Made by a program: the position numbers and the translations under genes. This document shows, in pieces, positions 1-7,750 of a stretch of DNA of 13,555 nucleotides. Location: the NCBI GenBank assembly GCA_002727515.1, contig PBXF01000043.1, positions 3,006-16,560 of the forward strand, given 5' to 3'. The number at the start of each line of letters is the position of its first letter. Within the stretch, counting starts at the first letter, position 1. The stretch is from Methanobacteriota archaeon. Lineage in GTDB: Archaea; Thermoplasmatota; Poseidoniia; Poseidoniales; Poseidoniaceae. Under the pieces are notes generated by a model, which saw nothing but the letters and a program-made list of their open reading frames with translations, searched no databases and was not told the origin of the DNA.

Positions 1-1698
1 GTACCTGATGTTTCGATTGATGCTAACGCAATTCCTTCAAAGATACGATTGGATAGTGGAGATTCTGTTACTTGGAAAGTTGTGATAATCAACTCAGGCC
101 AAATACCAGTAAAGGGCAAGTTAGTTTACACATGGGACGGAATTGAATACGATGAGGGAGCATCTGGAGAACTAAGTATCCTAGCCGGTGAATCATATGT
201 TTGGGAAAGAACATTACAACCAAACAATGTAGGATCATACAATGCATCATTCCTTGCAGAATGGTTTACAGCTGATGGTTATTATGATAGTAATCCTCTA
301 AATTCATATGCCCAGGGAGAGGTCCAATATCTTGAACAGTTGAGGTTAGTATGGTCTAGGGCCTCAATGAGTTTGGTTGATGAAAATGGCGACAATGCAA
401 CAACTCCTTTCGATGCAGGAAAGACATATACAATATCTGTTAACTCAATATCTCAGGAGTCGGGCTCTGTAAATTATTCCTGTGAAGATGAATTAGGTTC
501 ACAGTTTGAATTGATTCCTATAACCGTTGCAAACAGTGGAGAATTTGTAAAAATTCAATGCACATTTACCGCTTCAGCACCTTATACAAACGTAATTATC
601 AAGCCAGACGACGCTGATGTCAGCGACCCAATAGATTGGAGTTTTGATACCAAAGAAGACTCTTCAAATATCGCTGATGAAGCAGGGGACATATCATTTG
701 CAACCGCAGGATTAATTGCAGTAATTGCATTGGTAATGATTGGAATACTAGTTGCAGCAGTTATTCTTACCAGAGATAGAGAAGAAGAAGTTGATAGGGA
801 TATATTCGACTATTGCCCTGCCTGTGATGGACAATTGGAAGGTTCTGAAGATAGATGTCCATATTGTTCTTTCAACCTAAAGAAAGCTCGAAGGCAATTC
901 CACGATTGTGAATCATGTGGAGAATCAATACCAGACCTGTTAGAAAATTGTCCGTATTGTGGTGCAGAACAAGACACAGGCAAATATTTCGAAAGAAGAG
1001 AGAGAAGAGTTGTGGAACGTGAAGAAATTGCTCTCCCTGAGGAAGAGGAAGAAATCGATCCTGAAACAATACACGCAACGGGATACGAAGATTTCGATGA
1101 AGCAATCAAGGAATTCGGATATGAATCAGATGACCTAGAAGGCGATTGGGACGATAGTATTGCGCAAGCCGAAGCAGAAGTTGAGGCAGCATACGATAGA
1201 AGAATCGCAATCGAGGAATCTCAAGAACTCGATGACGAAGAAGCCATGTCAATGTATACTACTACATTGAAATCAATTGAAGAAACATTCGAATCGCACG
1301 ATATTGATGCAATATTGAAAGATAAGGATATTCAAACGCATGATGTCGAAGATGTTGATGATTTATCTGCAAGTGACGCATCAATTAGGGCAAAACTGTA
1401 CGAAATAACTGGTGAAGAAGGCGTTATGCCTGGAGATGATGTAATGATTGGAATGGGCATCCAAGATCGCTCTCTTGCAGGTAATGCACTACCAGAGGAT
1501 GCCATGGACTTCTCATTCGATGACGAAGACGACCAATTGAATCCAGTTAAATCAGCAACTGAAGAGAACACAAGAAGAAGAAATCTGAGAAGGCGCTCAA
1601 AGAAACCTGAAGTGAAAACTGCTGAATGTGGCGCTTGTGGTTCAGAGATTCCAGTTGACGCAAAGGAATGTCCTGTTTGTGGTGCTAAGTTCGAGTGA
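1..1698 (+). CDS. Membrane-anchored protein with extracellular Ig-like domains and three cytosolic zinc ribbons (5' partial)
   Basis: The reading frame is open from base 1, so the start lies outside the window; 565 residues are visible. Residues about 1-225 are beta-rich and resemble CARDB/Ig-like domains of archaeal surface proteins (for example VTWKVVIINSG). One transmembrane helix spans about 233-257 and ends in a basic TRDR stop-transfer motif. On the inner side come two adjacent zinc ribbons (C272, C275, C286, C289 and C303, C306, C317, C320). A very acidic linker of about 200 residues follows, then a third ribbon at the C-terminus (C543, C546, C557, C560). All three have the same C-x2-C-x10-C-x2-C spacing. 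The architecture suggests a surface-to-cytoplasm scaffold or sensor, but no specific function is recognised. The small secreted protein gene downstream on the same strand may be co-transcribed. Confidence 0.85.
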   Translation, partial: VPDVSIDANAIPSKIRLDSGDSVTWKVVIINSGQIPVKGKLVYTWDGIEYDEGASGELSILAGESYVWERTLQPNNVGSYNASFLAEWFTADGYYDSNPLNSYAQGEVQYLEQLRLVWSRASMSLVDENGDNATTPFDAGKTYTISVNSISQESGSVNYSCEDELGSQFELIPITVANSGEFVKIQCTFTASAPYTNVIIKPDDADVSDPIDWSFDTKEDSSNIADEAGDISFATAGLIAVIALVMIGILVAAVILTRDREEEVDRDIFDYCPACDGQLEGSEDRCPYCSFNLKKARRQFHDCESCGESIPDLLENCPYCGAEQDTGKYFERRERRVVEREEIALPEEEEEIDPETIHATGYEDFDEAIKEFGYESDDLEGDWDDSIAQAEAEVEAAYDRRIAIEESQELDDEEAMSMYTTTLKSIEETFESHDIDAILKDKDIQTHDVEDVDDLSASDASIRAKLYEITGEEGVMPGDDVMIGMGIQDRSLAGNALPEDAMDFSFDDEDDQLNPVKSATEENTRRRNLRRRSKKPEVKTAECGACGSEIPVDAKECPVCGAKFE

Positions 1699-1834
1699 GA
1701 TGCCTGTCAGTACTCATAGGGTTCGTCATTGCGTTAGCTCGGCTGACCCTCTTGACTTCATTCAGGCGTTACTCGCTAGTTGGGTTGTTATTTTCAAACC
1801 ATCGAGCCGTTTTATTGATACATGTGAAAATGGT

Positions 1835-1840
1835 GGAGGT
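1835..1840 (+). promoter_or_regulatory. Shine-Dalgarno site for the small secreted protein
   Basis: GGAGGT lies five bases before the ATG at 1846. It is a near-perfect match to the archaeal anti-Shine-Dalgarno sequence and fixes the start of the downstream gene. Confidence 0.75.
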
Positions 1841-1845
1841 GTTCG

Positions 1846-2409
1846 ATGAGACCTAAATATGCCATCAGGGCTTTTGTTCTGTTGGGTATAATTCTTGCAT
1901 CAAATATTGGATGCATTGGTCTTGTTCCTGCACGTGAATTTATTGAAGATGCTCGTGGAGAGCCTGAAGTCAAAGACGTCATCGAGAAAATTAAACTAAA
2001 TCATACATTTGTATCTGTTTTCCCAGATATTTCATCGACAGTTTATACTCACCAAGAAAGATTCAGTGTAGATGAGAATGTCAACGAAGTGAAGGTATAC
2101 ATTGGTGTTGCTATAGCAGGGCCGGATGACTTATTCCCTGACCTTGGCGCAGATTACCGATTTGTTGAAGCAACTTTGACAGATGCTAATGGTGATGTTG
2201 TATGGAGTCAAAAGTGCCAAAAAACCTGCAATCCTGCAGTATCTACTTTCCAAGAACCACTTGCTATTGGAACTTGGACTATGACAATTGATGCGAGAGG
2301 GTATGGAGAAGATCTTGTAAATACTTACAAAGATTCATTCGAACTCTATGTGCACTTATTCAAAGAGTGTACAGAATATCCAACTGAGGATAAATGCTCT
2401 TTTGATTAA
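1846..2409 (+). CDS. Small secreted or lipid-anchored protein, function unknown
   Basis: This 187-residue protein starts at an ATG with a strong ribosome binding site. Residues 1-22 form a signal-like segment: basic MRPK, a hydrophobic core at about 9-18, then a cysteine at 23. The NIGC before the cleavage point is an imperfect lipobox because position -3 is Asn rather than Leu, so lipid attachment is possible but not certain. The rest is beta-rich, compatible with one Ig-like or jelly-roll domain (about 65-172). Two close cysteine pairs, C124/C128 and C175/C184, could form disulfides outside the cell. I do not recognise a named family. It follows the zinc-ribbon membrane protein on the same strand after about 150 bases. 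Its TAA stop overlaps the stop of the convergent nuclease gene by four bases. Confidence 0.75.
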   Translation: MRPKYAIRAFVLLGIILASNIGCIGLVPAREFIEDARGEPEVKDVIEKIKLNHTFVSVFPDISSTVYTHQERFSVDENVNEVKVYIGVAIAGPDDLFPDLGADYRFVEATLTDANGDVVWSQKCQKTCNPAVSTFQEPLAIGTWTMTIDARGYGEDLVNTYKDSFELYVHLFKECTEYPTEDKCSFD

Positions 2410-3578
2410 GCGAGGCTTGAATCACAAGCATACCTTCTTGAACAGTTTTGACATTTACCGATTCGCTCATGGTTTCTTTTAGCTCCACCTTCAACCATTA
2501 TTCTTTGAATTTCTTTTGTCATATCCATTAATCGGTTATAATTTTCTTCATCCCAGATTATCTGATGAATGTTTTCACTCCCGTATCTGATAACACCATA
2601 TGGTGGCTTTCTTCCAGTTGTTGTTTCAACAAGATGGAGATAAGCAAGCAGTTGCATTTGATGTGATTTATGTGGCTTGTCAGGAACCTTCCCAGTTTTT
2701 TGTTCCATCGGAATAAACTCTCCATCAACTATGACTATCTGATCAGGCCTACCTCTTAGTCCAGTCTCATCATCCTTCAACAAACCTGCAGATTCCTCAT
2801 CATCAGAATATGCAACGTCCATCTTGTCATCAATTCCTGCATCTAATTTTGCAGTTTCTAATTCATTATCTGCGAGAAGGGCTTTTTGTAATTGCCACGA
2901 TGCTAGTAATGTCCAAATCATAGCCAAAACCGCCAAAATAAATCCGGCCTGGCTACGATTCTCAGCCCATGTCAACCCAATAGCATGAAGCATACAAATC
3001 ATAGCGCCAAATAATAATCCTGCCTCTACTCTACCTCCTTCTCCCCAGCCGCCTAAGAATCCTAGAGGCTGGAAAGTAAATGGTATCACAGTCTCATCGA
3101 AATTCTTGATTTCATTATATTCATCAATATTTGAATCAAATTTTAGATATTTTCTCCATGGCAGGTATATTGCTAAAATTGCAAGAATAAGCCAAGTTAG
3201 GGCTAGCATTGTTAGGTACTGAGATACACTTTCCAGAGACCTAGTTTCTTTGTCTAAAAGATAGAATAGAATTGCGTCTGAGACGAAAACAAGTATGATT
3301 GTAAACCACCATGACCAAATAATCAATGCTCTTTTTAGATCAATTTGTTTAGTTTTAAAATTTTGAACCCTTTGATGAATCTCGGCATGCTTAATTTTCC
3401 CTTTTTCTATTGCTTCGCCCTTACCCGTTGCACCTTCTTTCGCTAGCGCCCAAGACAAAGGGCAATAGGTATATCTTTCCAAATCTGAAGCTGATACATT
3501 TAGGGCTTTTTGCTTGTTATCAACCCAGAAACCATCATCATTTGGTGACGCAAATGACTGTCCCTGATTGGATTCCAT
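2406..3578 (-). CDS. Cas4/RecB-like PD-(D/E)XK nuclease with Fe-S cysteines and an inserted four-helix membrane segment
   Basis: Numbering is from the ATG at 3578 (390 residues). The N-terminus holds a Cas4-like start, SASDLERYTYCPLSWAL, with C39, then motif I (G-x3-H, H64). The nuclease core resumes at GLRGRPD (D279), E292-x-K294 (EQK) and a Q-rich QMQLLAY motif ending in Y313. The C-terminus has C376-x2-C379-x5-C385. Together with C39 this is the four-cysteine pattern of the Cas4/AddB iron-sulfur cluster. Between motif I and motif II lie about 215 residues instead of the usual few tens, with four hydrophobic helices near 84-108, 121-141, 184-205 and 210-231. The nuclease halves should fold together in the cytoplasm, next to the membrane. 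All catalytic residues are present, so activity is expected. In-frame starts further upstream exist (ATG 3617, TTG 3629); none has a clear ribosome site, so the start is uncertain. No CRISPR array or other cas gene is in the window. Confidence 0.85.
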   Translation of the reverse strand: MESNQGQSFASPNDDGFWVDNKQKALNVSASDLERYTYCPLSWALAKEGATGKGEAIEKGKIKHAEIHQRVQNFKTKQIDLKRALIIWSWWFTIILVFVSDAILFYLLDKETRSLESVSQYLTMLALTWLILAILAIYLPWRKYLKFDSNIDEYNEIKNFDETVIPFTFQPLGFLGGWGEGGRVEAGLLFGAMICMLHAIGLTWAENRSQAGFILAVLAMIWTLLASWQLQKALLADNELETAKLDAGIDDKMDVAYSDDEESAGLLKDDETGLRGRPDQIVIVDGEFIPMEQKTGKVPDKPHKSHQMQLLAYLHLVETTTGRKPPYGVIRYGSENIHQIIWDEENYNRLMDMTKEIQRIMVEGGAKRNHERIGKCQNCSRRYACDSSLA

Positions 3579-3690
3579 TACCGAAGTGCACCCAGATTTA
3601 CTCAGAATGTTTATCATACATAATAGCAACTATATCTTGAATCATGTCATGAATTCTAATCAACAGCGGCTTCATTCATCGACGAAGCGG

Positions 3691-3697
3691 TTATTTA
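3691..3697 (+). promoter_or_regulatory. Candidate TATA box for rpsB
   Basis: TTATTTA sits about 26 bases before a predicted start site near 3720. That would leave a leader of about 14 bases carrying the GGAG ribosome site at 3722-3725, eight bases before the rpsB ATG. A run of seven G follows the box. This is inferred from spacing and composition only. Confidence 0.35.
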
Positions 3698-3733
3698 GGG
3701 GGGGTTTGTGGCGCAAGTGCTGGAGTCATAACT

Positions 3734-4333
3734 ATGACAGAATTATTGATTGACCGTGAGACATACGAGACCAATGCAGTTCACATTGGTACTCAACAGA
3801 AGAGTGCAGATATGGCACAGTTCATACAAGAGGTTCGCTCTGATGGACTTTACCTAATCGACATTGAAATCACTGACAGTCGTATTCGTTCCATTGCTCA
3901 ATTCATTACAAAATATAATCCAGCAAATGTAATGGTAGTAAGTGCAAGGCAATATGGTCAGAGACCAGCAAGGCTATTCGCTGAAGCAATTGGTGCTAAC
4001 GCAAGTGTTGGCAGATTTATTCCCGGCAGTTTGACGAACCCAGCTCTACGTTCATATGTAGAGCCAGATATCCTGTTTGTAACCGATCCAGCAGCAGACC
4101 AACAAGCACTGAAGGAAGCAGTAAATTCTGGACTTCCTATAGTTGGAATATGTGACGCAAACAACAATTTGAGAAATGTTGACTTGGCTCTACCTGCTAA
4201 TAACAAAGGACGAAGATCACTCGCTCTTCTATACTGGCTTCTTGCCAGGGAAGTCCTGAAAGTCCGTGAAGAAACCACAGACGAAGAATGGGCTAAAAAT
4301 AATGATTTAGAAGAGTGGGAATCCACCTTCTAA
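3734..4333 (+). CDS. rpsB: 30S ribosomal protein S2 (uS2), archaeal type
   Basis: The 199-residue product is a typical archaeal S2 in length and sequence. It is a structural protein of the small ribosomal subunit at the head-body junction. Clear family stretches include VHIGTQQKSADM near 16-27, RSDGLYLIDI near 35-44, VSARQYGQRPARLF near 69-82, RFIPGSLTNPA near 94-104, EPDILFVTDP near 109-118, and NNKGRRSLALLYWLLAREVL near the C-terminus. The ATG at 3734 has GGAG eight bases upstream. The C-terminal tail is short and acidic (DEEWAKNNDLEEWE). Many archaea place this gene beside enolase, RNA polymerase subunits or MEMO; here it is instead followed after 12 bases by a tRNA-dihydrouridine synthase, so the two are probably co-transcribed. 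Confidence 0.97.
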   Translation: MTELLIDRETYETNAVHIGTQQKSADMAQFIQEVRSDGLYLIDIEITDSRIRSIAQFITKYNPANVMVVSARQYGQRPARLFAEAIGANASVGRFIPGSLTNPALRSYVEPDILFVTDPAADQQALKEAVNSGLPIVGICDANNNLRNVDLALPANNKGRRSLALLYWLLAREVLKVREETTDEEWAKNNDLEEWESTF

Positions 4334-4345
4334 AGTTGATGTAAA

Positions 4346-5371
4346 ATGACTAGTTTCATCTTGCCCAAATTCGGCGAATGGCAAGGCGAACAAAGGCCGT
4401 TATTCTTAGCCCCAATGTCAGGTGTAACAGACCTTCCATTCAGATTACTAGCGAAAGAATGCGGAGCAGACTTTACAATAACTGAATTTACCAACTCTAC
4501 AGCATTAACAAGAGACGCTGCCATGTCTTGGAGGAAGATGGAAACCTGTGATGATGAATTGCCATTTATTCCACAAATATTTGGAGGAGTAACCGAAGAT
4601 ATGGCAAAAGCGGCTGAACTTCTAGAAGATAGTGCGGATATCATCGATTTAAATTTCGGTTGCCCAGCTCCTAAAGTCACTAAAATTTGTGCTGGCGCTG
4701 CCCTTATGGGTGAACCTCAGAACCTGGTTTCCATGTGTGAGGAAGTAGTGAACCGTGTGAAAATTCCAGTTACAGCAAAAATGCGTCTTGGCACAGGATC
4801 TGATAGTTTCAACGCAAAGGAAATTTGCCAAGATTTGGAACAGGTTGGAGTACAAAGACTATGCGTCCATGGTCGAACATTGAAACAGCGATATTCCGGA
4901 GTTGCAGATTGGGAGTATATCTCACAGGTGGTAGATTCTGTTGAAGTTCCAGTCATTGCAAATGGAGATGTTGTTGATTCTTCTTCTGCAACAGCATGTC
5001 TTGAGAAGACTCATGCTTCAGGATTGATGATTGGCCGTGGAGCAATTGGTAGACCATCTGTTTTCGGTGAAATCAAGGTAGGATTGGGTTGGATGGCAGA
5101 GGATGAATTACCATGGATCAAAAGTTTCGAAGGTAATTGGAACTCACTTGATGATGTTGAAAAACAATTTGCTACTAGAAGATGGTGTTGGAATCGATAT
5201 ATTGAATTGGCAAGACAGACAACTGGTTTGAACATAAAATCAATGCGTGGGCATGCGGTTTCATTCACTAAGGGTTTGCCAAATGCCAAACACATCAGAG
5301 CGATAATGCATGGCAAAACAAGTAGAGAGGAATTTGCCGCTGCAACAAGTGAATATCTTGAATCATACTGA
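4346..5371 (+). CDS. dus: tRNA-dihydrouridine synthase
   Basis: The 341-residue protein is an FMN enzyme that reduces specific uridines in tRNA to dihydrouridine. The N-terminal TIM barrel carries the FMN-site motif LAPMSGVTDLPFR (21-33) and the signature LNFGCPAPKV (102-111) with the predicted catalytic acid C106. It also has K145 in AKMRLG, the phosphate or substrate motif HGRT (175-178), NGD (206-208) and GRGAIGRP (230-237). The C-terminal helical domain contains the usual MRGH...TKGLPNAKHIR segment. All expected residues are present and the length is normal. Which uridine position is modified cannot be read from sequence. The gene begins 12 bases after rpsB with only a weak ribosome site. 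It ends seven bases from the convergent regulator gene. Confidence 0.95.
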   Translation: MTSFILPKFGEWQGEQRPLFLAPMSGVTDLPFRLLAKECGADFTITEFTNSTALTRDAAMSWRKMETCDDELPFIPQIFGGVTEDMAKAAELLEDSADIIDLNFGCPAPKVTKICAGAALMGEPQNLVSMCEEVVNRVKIPVTAKMRLGTGSDSFNAKEICQDLEQVGVQRLCVHGRTLKQRYSGVADWEYISQVVDSVEVPVIANGDVVDSSSATACLEKTHASGLMIGRGAIGRPSVFGEIKVGLGWMAEDELPWIKSFEGNWNSLDDVEKQFATRRWCWNRYIELARQTTGLNIKSMRGHAVSFTKGLPNAKHIRAIMHGKTSREEFAAATSEYLESY

Positions 5372-5378
5372 AATCAAA

Positions 5379-6476
5379 TTATTGATTTTCTAGTTCAGAA
5401 AGTGTTTTGCCAACTCTTTCAATTCTCCTAAATATTCTTTCTAAATCATCAATAGATTTTCTCTTTAGTAAATCAACAGTAGTTCCAACCAAACGGTATC
5501 CAAGTGGCAATCTGCCTCCTAGAAGGTTGAGAAGTAACATTTGGTCTCTTGGTTCAAGTGACTTTAATGATCTTGAAATTATTTCTGGAGAACAAGTATT
5601 ACTCTTGAGGTGCTTTAGAATTGAGTTTGGTACTGAAAGTCTTTGGAAACCGCCTTTCTTTAGCAGCCAATCTTCTCCTCTCCGCATATGTTGTGTAGTC
5701 ATTGCAGACCATAATGCAGTCGAAAGCCGGTCAGTTCTTGCAACTCTCTCAACCATACCTGTACCACGAAACCTCTCAAGTATTCTACCAACTCTTGGTT
5801 TCGGCCCTTCGCATTCTTCCGCAGCCTCATCAATTGAAATTGGTGAGCCTGAATTTAGTAGCATTTGAAAGACTTTTACTGAAAGAGAATCTGATTTATT
5901 TTCTCTTCCTGGTCTTTCTCCTAACAAACCTATGTCGGCCATAAATCTAGAAATGTCGTTTTCATTTTCAAGCAACGGCCCCCATTCTTTTATTCTGATT
6001 AGGGCACTTGGTTTTCCATCAGGTGGGAGTTCTATTTTCATTGTTGTTTTCTTACCTCTATTCCACAGGTCATCGAGTATCTTTATTCTCTGTTTGTGAA
6101 TAATCGTTGAGCGCGACTTCATATTTTCAATCGCATTTGTAATTGAGCCTCCAACGAGGTAGTATATTTTCCAGCCTTTTCCTGAAGTTGTAGATATTAT
6201 TCCTGCGGACACAAGTCTTGCAAAATGGTGATGGATTGCAGCAGGCGTTAATCCAAGTTCTTCAGCTAATTCCCTTGTTTCAAACCCTTTATCTGGGAAT
6301 TTGAGTAAATGCTCACTAAGAATTCTATGAATTGGGGAAAAGGTTCCTGATTCATCTGATGCCGAATCTTCACGTCTTCTGTGTAGGCATAATGTGTCGA
6401 TAAGCCAAGAAATTAGATTGTCTCTATCCTTCTTACCCGCAGGTAATGGAATTTCTTCGAGACGCAAATCGAACAT
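5379..6476 (-). CDS. Double winged-helix transcriptional regulator, soluble
   Basis: Translation from the ATG at 6476 gives 365 residues; a TTG at 6509 would add eleven that look non-conserved in character. A first winged helix spans about 46-110, with ELAEELGLTPAAIHHHFARL as recognition region and an ArsR/MarR-like wing ending in WKIYYLV. A second helix-turn-helix region lies near 198-260 (ISIDEAAEECEGPKPRVGRILERF). The C-terminal 100 residues are helical and basic, with no recognised ligand domain. The protein is expected to bind DNA; its targets are unknown. There is no clear ribosome site before the ATG. A 30-bp palindrome just upstream overlaps a TATA-like stretch, which would suit autoregulation. 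Two more winged-helix genes lie directly upstream on the same strand. Confidence 0.75.
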   Translation of the reverse strand: MFDLRLEEIPLPAGKKDRDNLISWLIDTLCLHRRREDSASDESGTFSPIHRILSEHLLKFPDKGFETRELAEELGLTPAAIHHHFARLVSAGIISTTSGKGWKIYYLVGGSITNAIENMKSRSTIIHKQRIKILDDLWNRGKKTTMKIELPPDGKPSALIRIKEWGPLLENENDISRFMADIGLLGERPGRENKSDSLSVKVFQMLLNSGSPISIDEAAEECEGPKPRVGRILERFRGTGMVERVARTDRLSTALWSAMTTQHMRRGEDWLLKKGGFQRLSVPNSILKHLKSNTCSPEIISRSLKSLEPRDQMLLLNLLGGRLPLGYRLVGTTVDLLKRKSIDDLERIFRRIERVGKTLSELENQ

Positions 6477-6513
6477 GGTACATTCCGATAGTTGAAGGGT
6501 TTTGAACAATGCG

Positions 6514-6543
6514 CAATAAATGTCTCTCGAGAGACGATTATTG
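6514..6543. repeat. 30-bp imperfect palindrome, probable operator
   Basis: The centre GTCTCTCGAGAGAC (6522-6535) is a perfect 14-bp palindrome. Pairing continues outward so that 13 of 15 base pairs match between 6514 and 6543; the mismatches are 6520/6537 and 6521/6536. It begins two bases after the membrane-anchored regulator gene stops and lies about 40 bases before the next regulator's ATG. On the minus strand the distal arm reads TTTATTG, which could be the TATA box of that gene. A bound dimer would then block its promoter. Archaeal termination usually does not need hairpins, so an operator is preferred over a terminator. Confidence 0.6.
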
Positions 6544-6545
6544 AT

Positions 6546-7193
6546 TCATCTTCGGTCATCGGACCATTCATAGTCAATCTTTCTGTTTCCAATCCATAAA
6601 TCAGAATCAGACAGATGTGGTGCGAGTTCGATTCTATCTTCTCTAAGAATTCCTCTTCTTCTAAGAACTTGAACAGCAGAGTGAACAGATGCTCTCGATC
6701 GGCCAATACGTCTGGCAAGTGCAGCCTGTGACCTTGGTATACCATTCACTTTAATATCCTCAACAATTGTTTTCTGAACAAGAGATAACCCAATTGGCAT
6801 TTGTCTTGCAGCCTCATTTTCTCCTACCTTCATGCCCCTTAGCACTTCAACCTGACTAGGAGCGCCTGCAAAGTAACAAGTTCTTCCGTTAACTGAAATT
6901 ATTGTAATGGATTTTCTACTAGATAATACATCAAGATGGTGTCTTAATGTGCCGTTTGCTGCAGATAGATTTGATTGTAACTCTCTATAACAAAGTCCTG
7001 GATTTTTTTCGAGAGTAAATAGGATTCTTCTTCTCAGCGGATGTTCAAGTTCCCGTAGTTTTGTATTTACGGTTCCTCTTGGGAATGCTAATGCGCCAAT
7101 TTGGGCACCCAGCCCTAAGATTCCACCTGTAGCACCAGTGATGCCAGCAGCGAGCCAAGGGCGCTGGCTTATCCACTGCTTGATTAGTGCCAT
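6546..7193 (-). CDS. Membrane-anchored double winged-helix regulator
   Basis: The 215-residue protein begins with a short basic leader and one hydrophobic, glycine- and alanine-rich segment at about 13-37 that looks like a membrane anchor. Two winged-helix domains follow. The first is near 49-110, opening with ELEHPLRRRILFTLEKNPG in ArsR fashion, with a recognition helix around ANGTLRHHLDVL. The second is near 136-192, with SQAALARRIGRSRASVHSAVQVL. The acidic C-terminal tail is short. The protein should be held at the cytoplasmic membrane face while contacting DNA, an arrangement seen in several archaeal regulators; its signal and targets are not evident. The ATG at 7193 has no ribosome site. 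A TATA-like CTATTAC about 26 bases upstream would allow a nearly leaderless message. It sits 50 bases after the HxlR gene. Confidence 0.75.
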   Translation of the reverse strand: MALIKQWISQRPWLAAGITGATGGILGLGAQIGALAFPRGTVNTKLRELEHPLRRRILFTLEKNPGLCYRELQSNLSAANGTLRHHLDVLSSRKSITIISVNGRTCYFAGAPSQVEVLRGMKVGENEAARQMPIGLSLVQKTIVEDIKVNGIPRSQAALARRIGRSRASVHSAVQVLRRRGILREDRIELAPHLSDSDLWIGNRKIDYEWSDDRR

Positions 7194-7243
7194 AGAGTAA
7201 AACTACAGCAACTCATTTGTAATAGATTCGGTAAGATGTGCGA

Positions 7244-7750
7244 TTATTTGCTTCTCACAGAACCTGTTTGTATCTTTAGGTGTGCAACCAAAGGAGAGAG
7301 TAGACGTCCACAAGTGACCCCATGGGCAGACAATACGTAATCCACTCTAACAGGAGGGCCGTCAGTTACCTTTCTCTCAACTAAACCTTCATCGGTTAGA
7401 AATTTGAGTTTGTCAGATAATGTTCTTGAAGAAATTCCTGAAAGAAGAGACTTCAGTTGATTGAATCTTCTTGCGCCTGCGATATACAAAGTCGAAAGGA
7501 TTTCTATTGTCCATCTACTACCAAAAACATGTAATGCTTCTACAGCTGCTTCAACTTCCCAATCTGTATCCCAGGGAGCACTACCAGAAAATTCTGCGAG
7601 TTGCGCTCTAATTTTGCCACCATTTTCGATAGTATCCTCGATATTTTGTTTTATGTCCCCTATTACTTGAATTGGTAAAACTAGAGGAGGCTCGGGCATA
7701 ATCCTCGGAGTAGATGTCGGTGATAAAACATAGTGTAGGAAAAACGCCAT
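7244..7750 (-). CDS. HxlR-family transcriptional regulator
   Basis: The 168-residue protein carries one HxlR-type winged helix at about 68-160. FGSRWTIEILSTLYIAGARR matches the family's GGKWT...IL helix. ISSRTLSDKLKFLTDEGLVER is the recognition helix and start of the wing, and VDYVLSAHG the family-typical strand and turn. The N-terminal cysteine common in redox-responsive HxlR proteins is absent here; the only cysteine is C147. The first 60 residues have no clear domain. The ATG overlaps the TGA of the upstream HAD/crotonase fusion by one base (TGATG), and there is no ribosome site, so translation is probably coupled. This placement makes it a candidate regulator of the fatty-acid oxidation gene, which is inference. 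A second ATG at 7699 is possible. Confidence 0.88.
   Translation of the reverse strand: MAFFLHYVLSPTSTPRIMPEPPLVLPIQVIGDIKQNIEDTIENGGKIRAQLAEFSGSAPWDTDWEVEAAVEALHVFGSRWTIEILSTLYIAGARRFNQLKSLLSGISSRTLSDKLKFLTDEGLVERKVTDGPPVRVDYVLSAHGVTCGRLLSPLVAHLKIQTGSVRSK

Noticed and set aside
1699..1845. Possible RNA gene in the spacer after the zinc-ribbon gene
   Set aside because: There are short near-repeats (GCGTTA.CTCG twice) and a distant GTCAG/CTGAC pair, but no cloverleaf, T-loop or box C/D pattern could be built.
2406..3629. Assignment of the nuclease as part of a CRISPR-Cas locus
   Set aside because: No repeat array, Cas1, Cas2 or effector gene is in the window; solo Cas4-like genes are common in archaea.
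3642..3687. Short palindromes TCATGTCATGA and GCTTC/GAAGC upstream of rpsB
   Set aside because: They are short and unsupported by other signals; such matches are expected by chance in AT-rich spacers.
5372..5378. Terminator between dus and the convergent regulator
   Set aside because: Only seven bases separate the stops, and neither a U-tract of useful length nor a stem is visible.
5407..5944. Long plus-strand open frames opposite the double winged-helix gene
   Set aside because: They are antisense shadows of a convincing minus-strand gene and have no ribosome site or recognisable domain.
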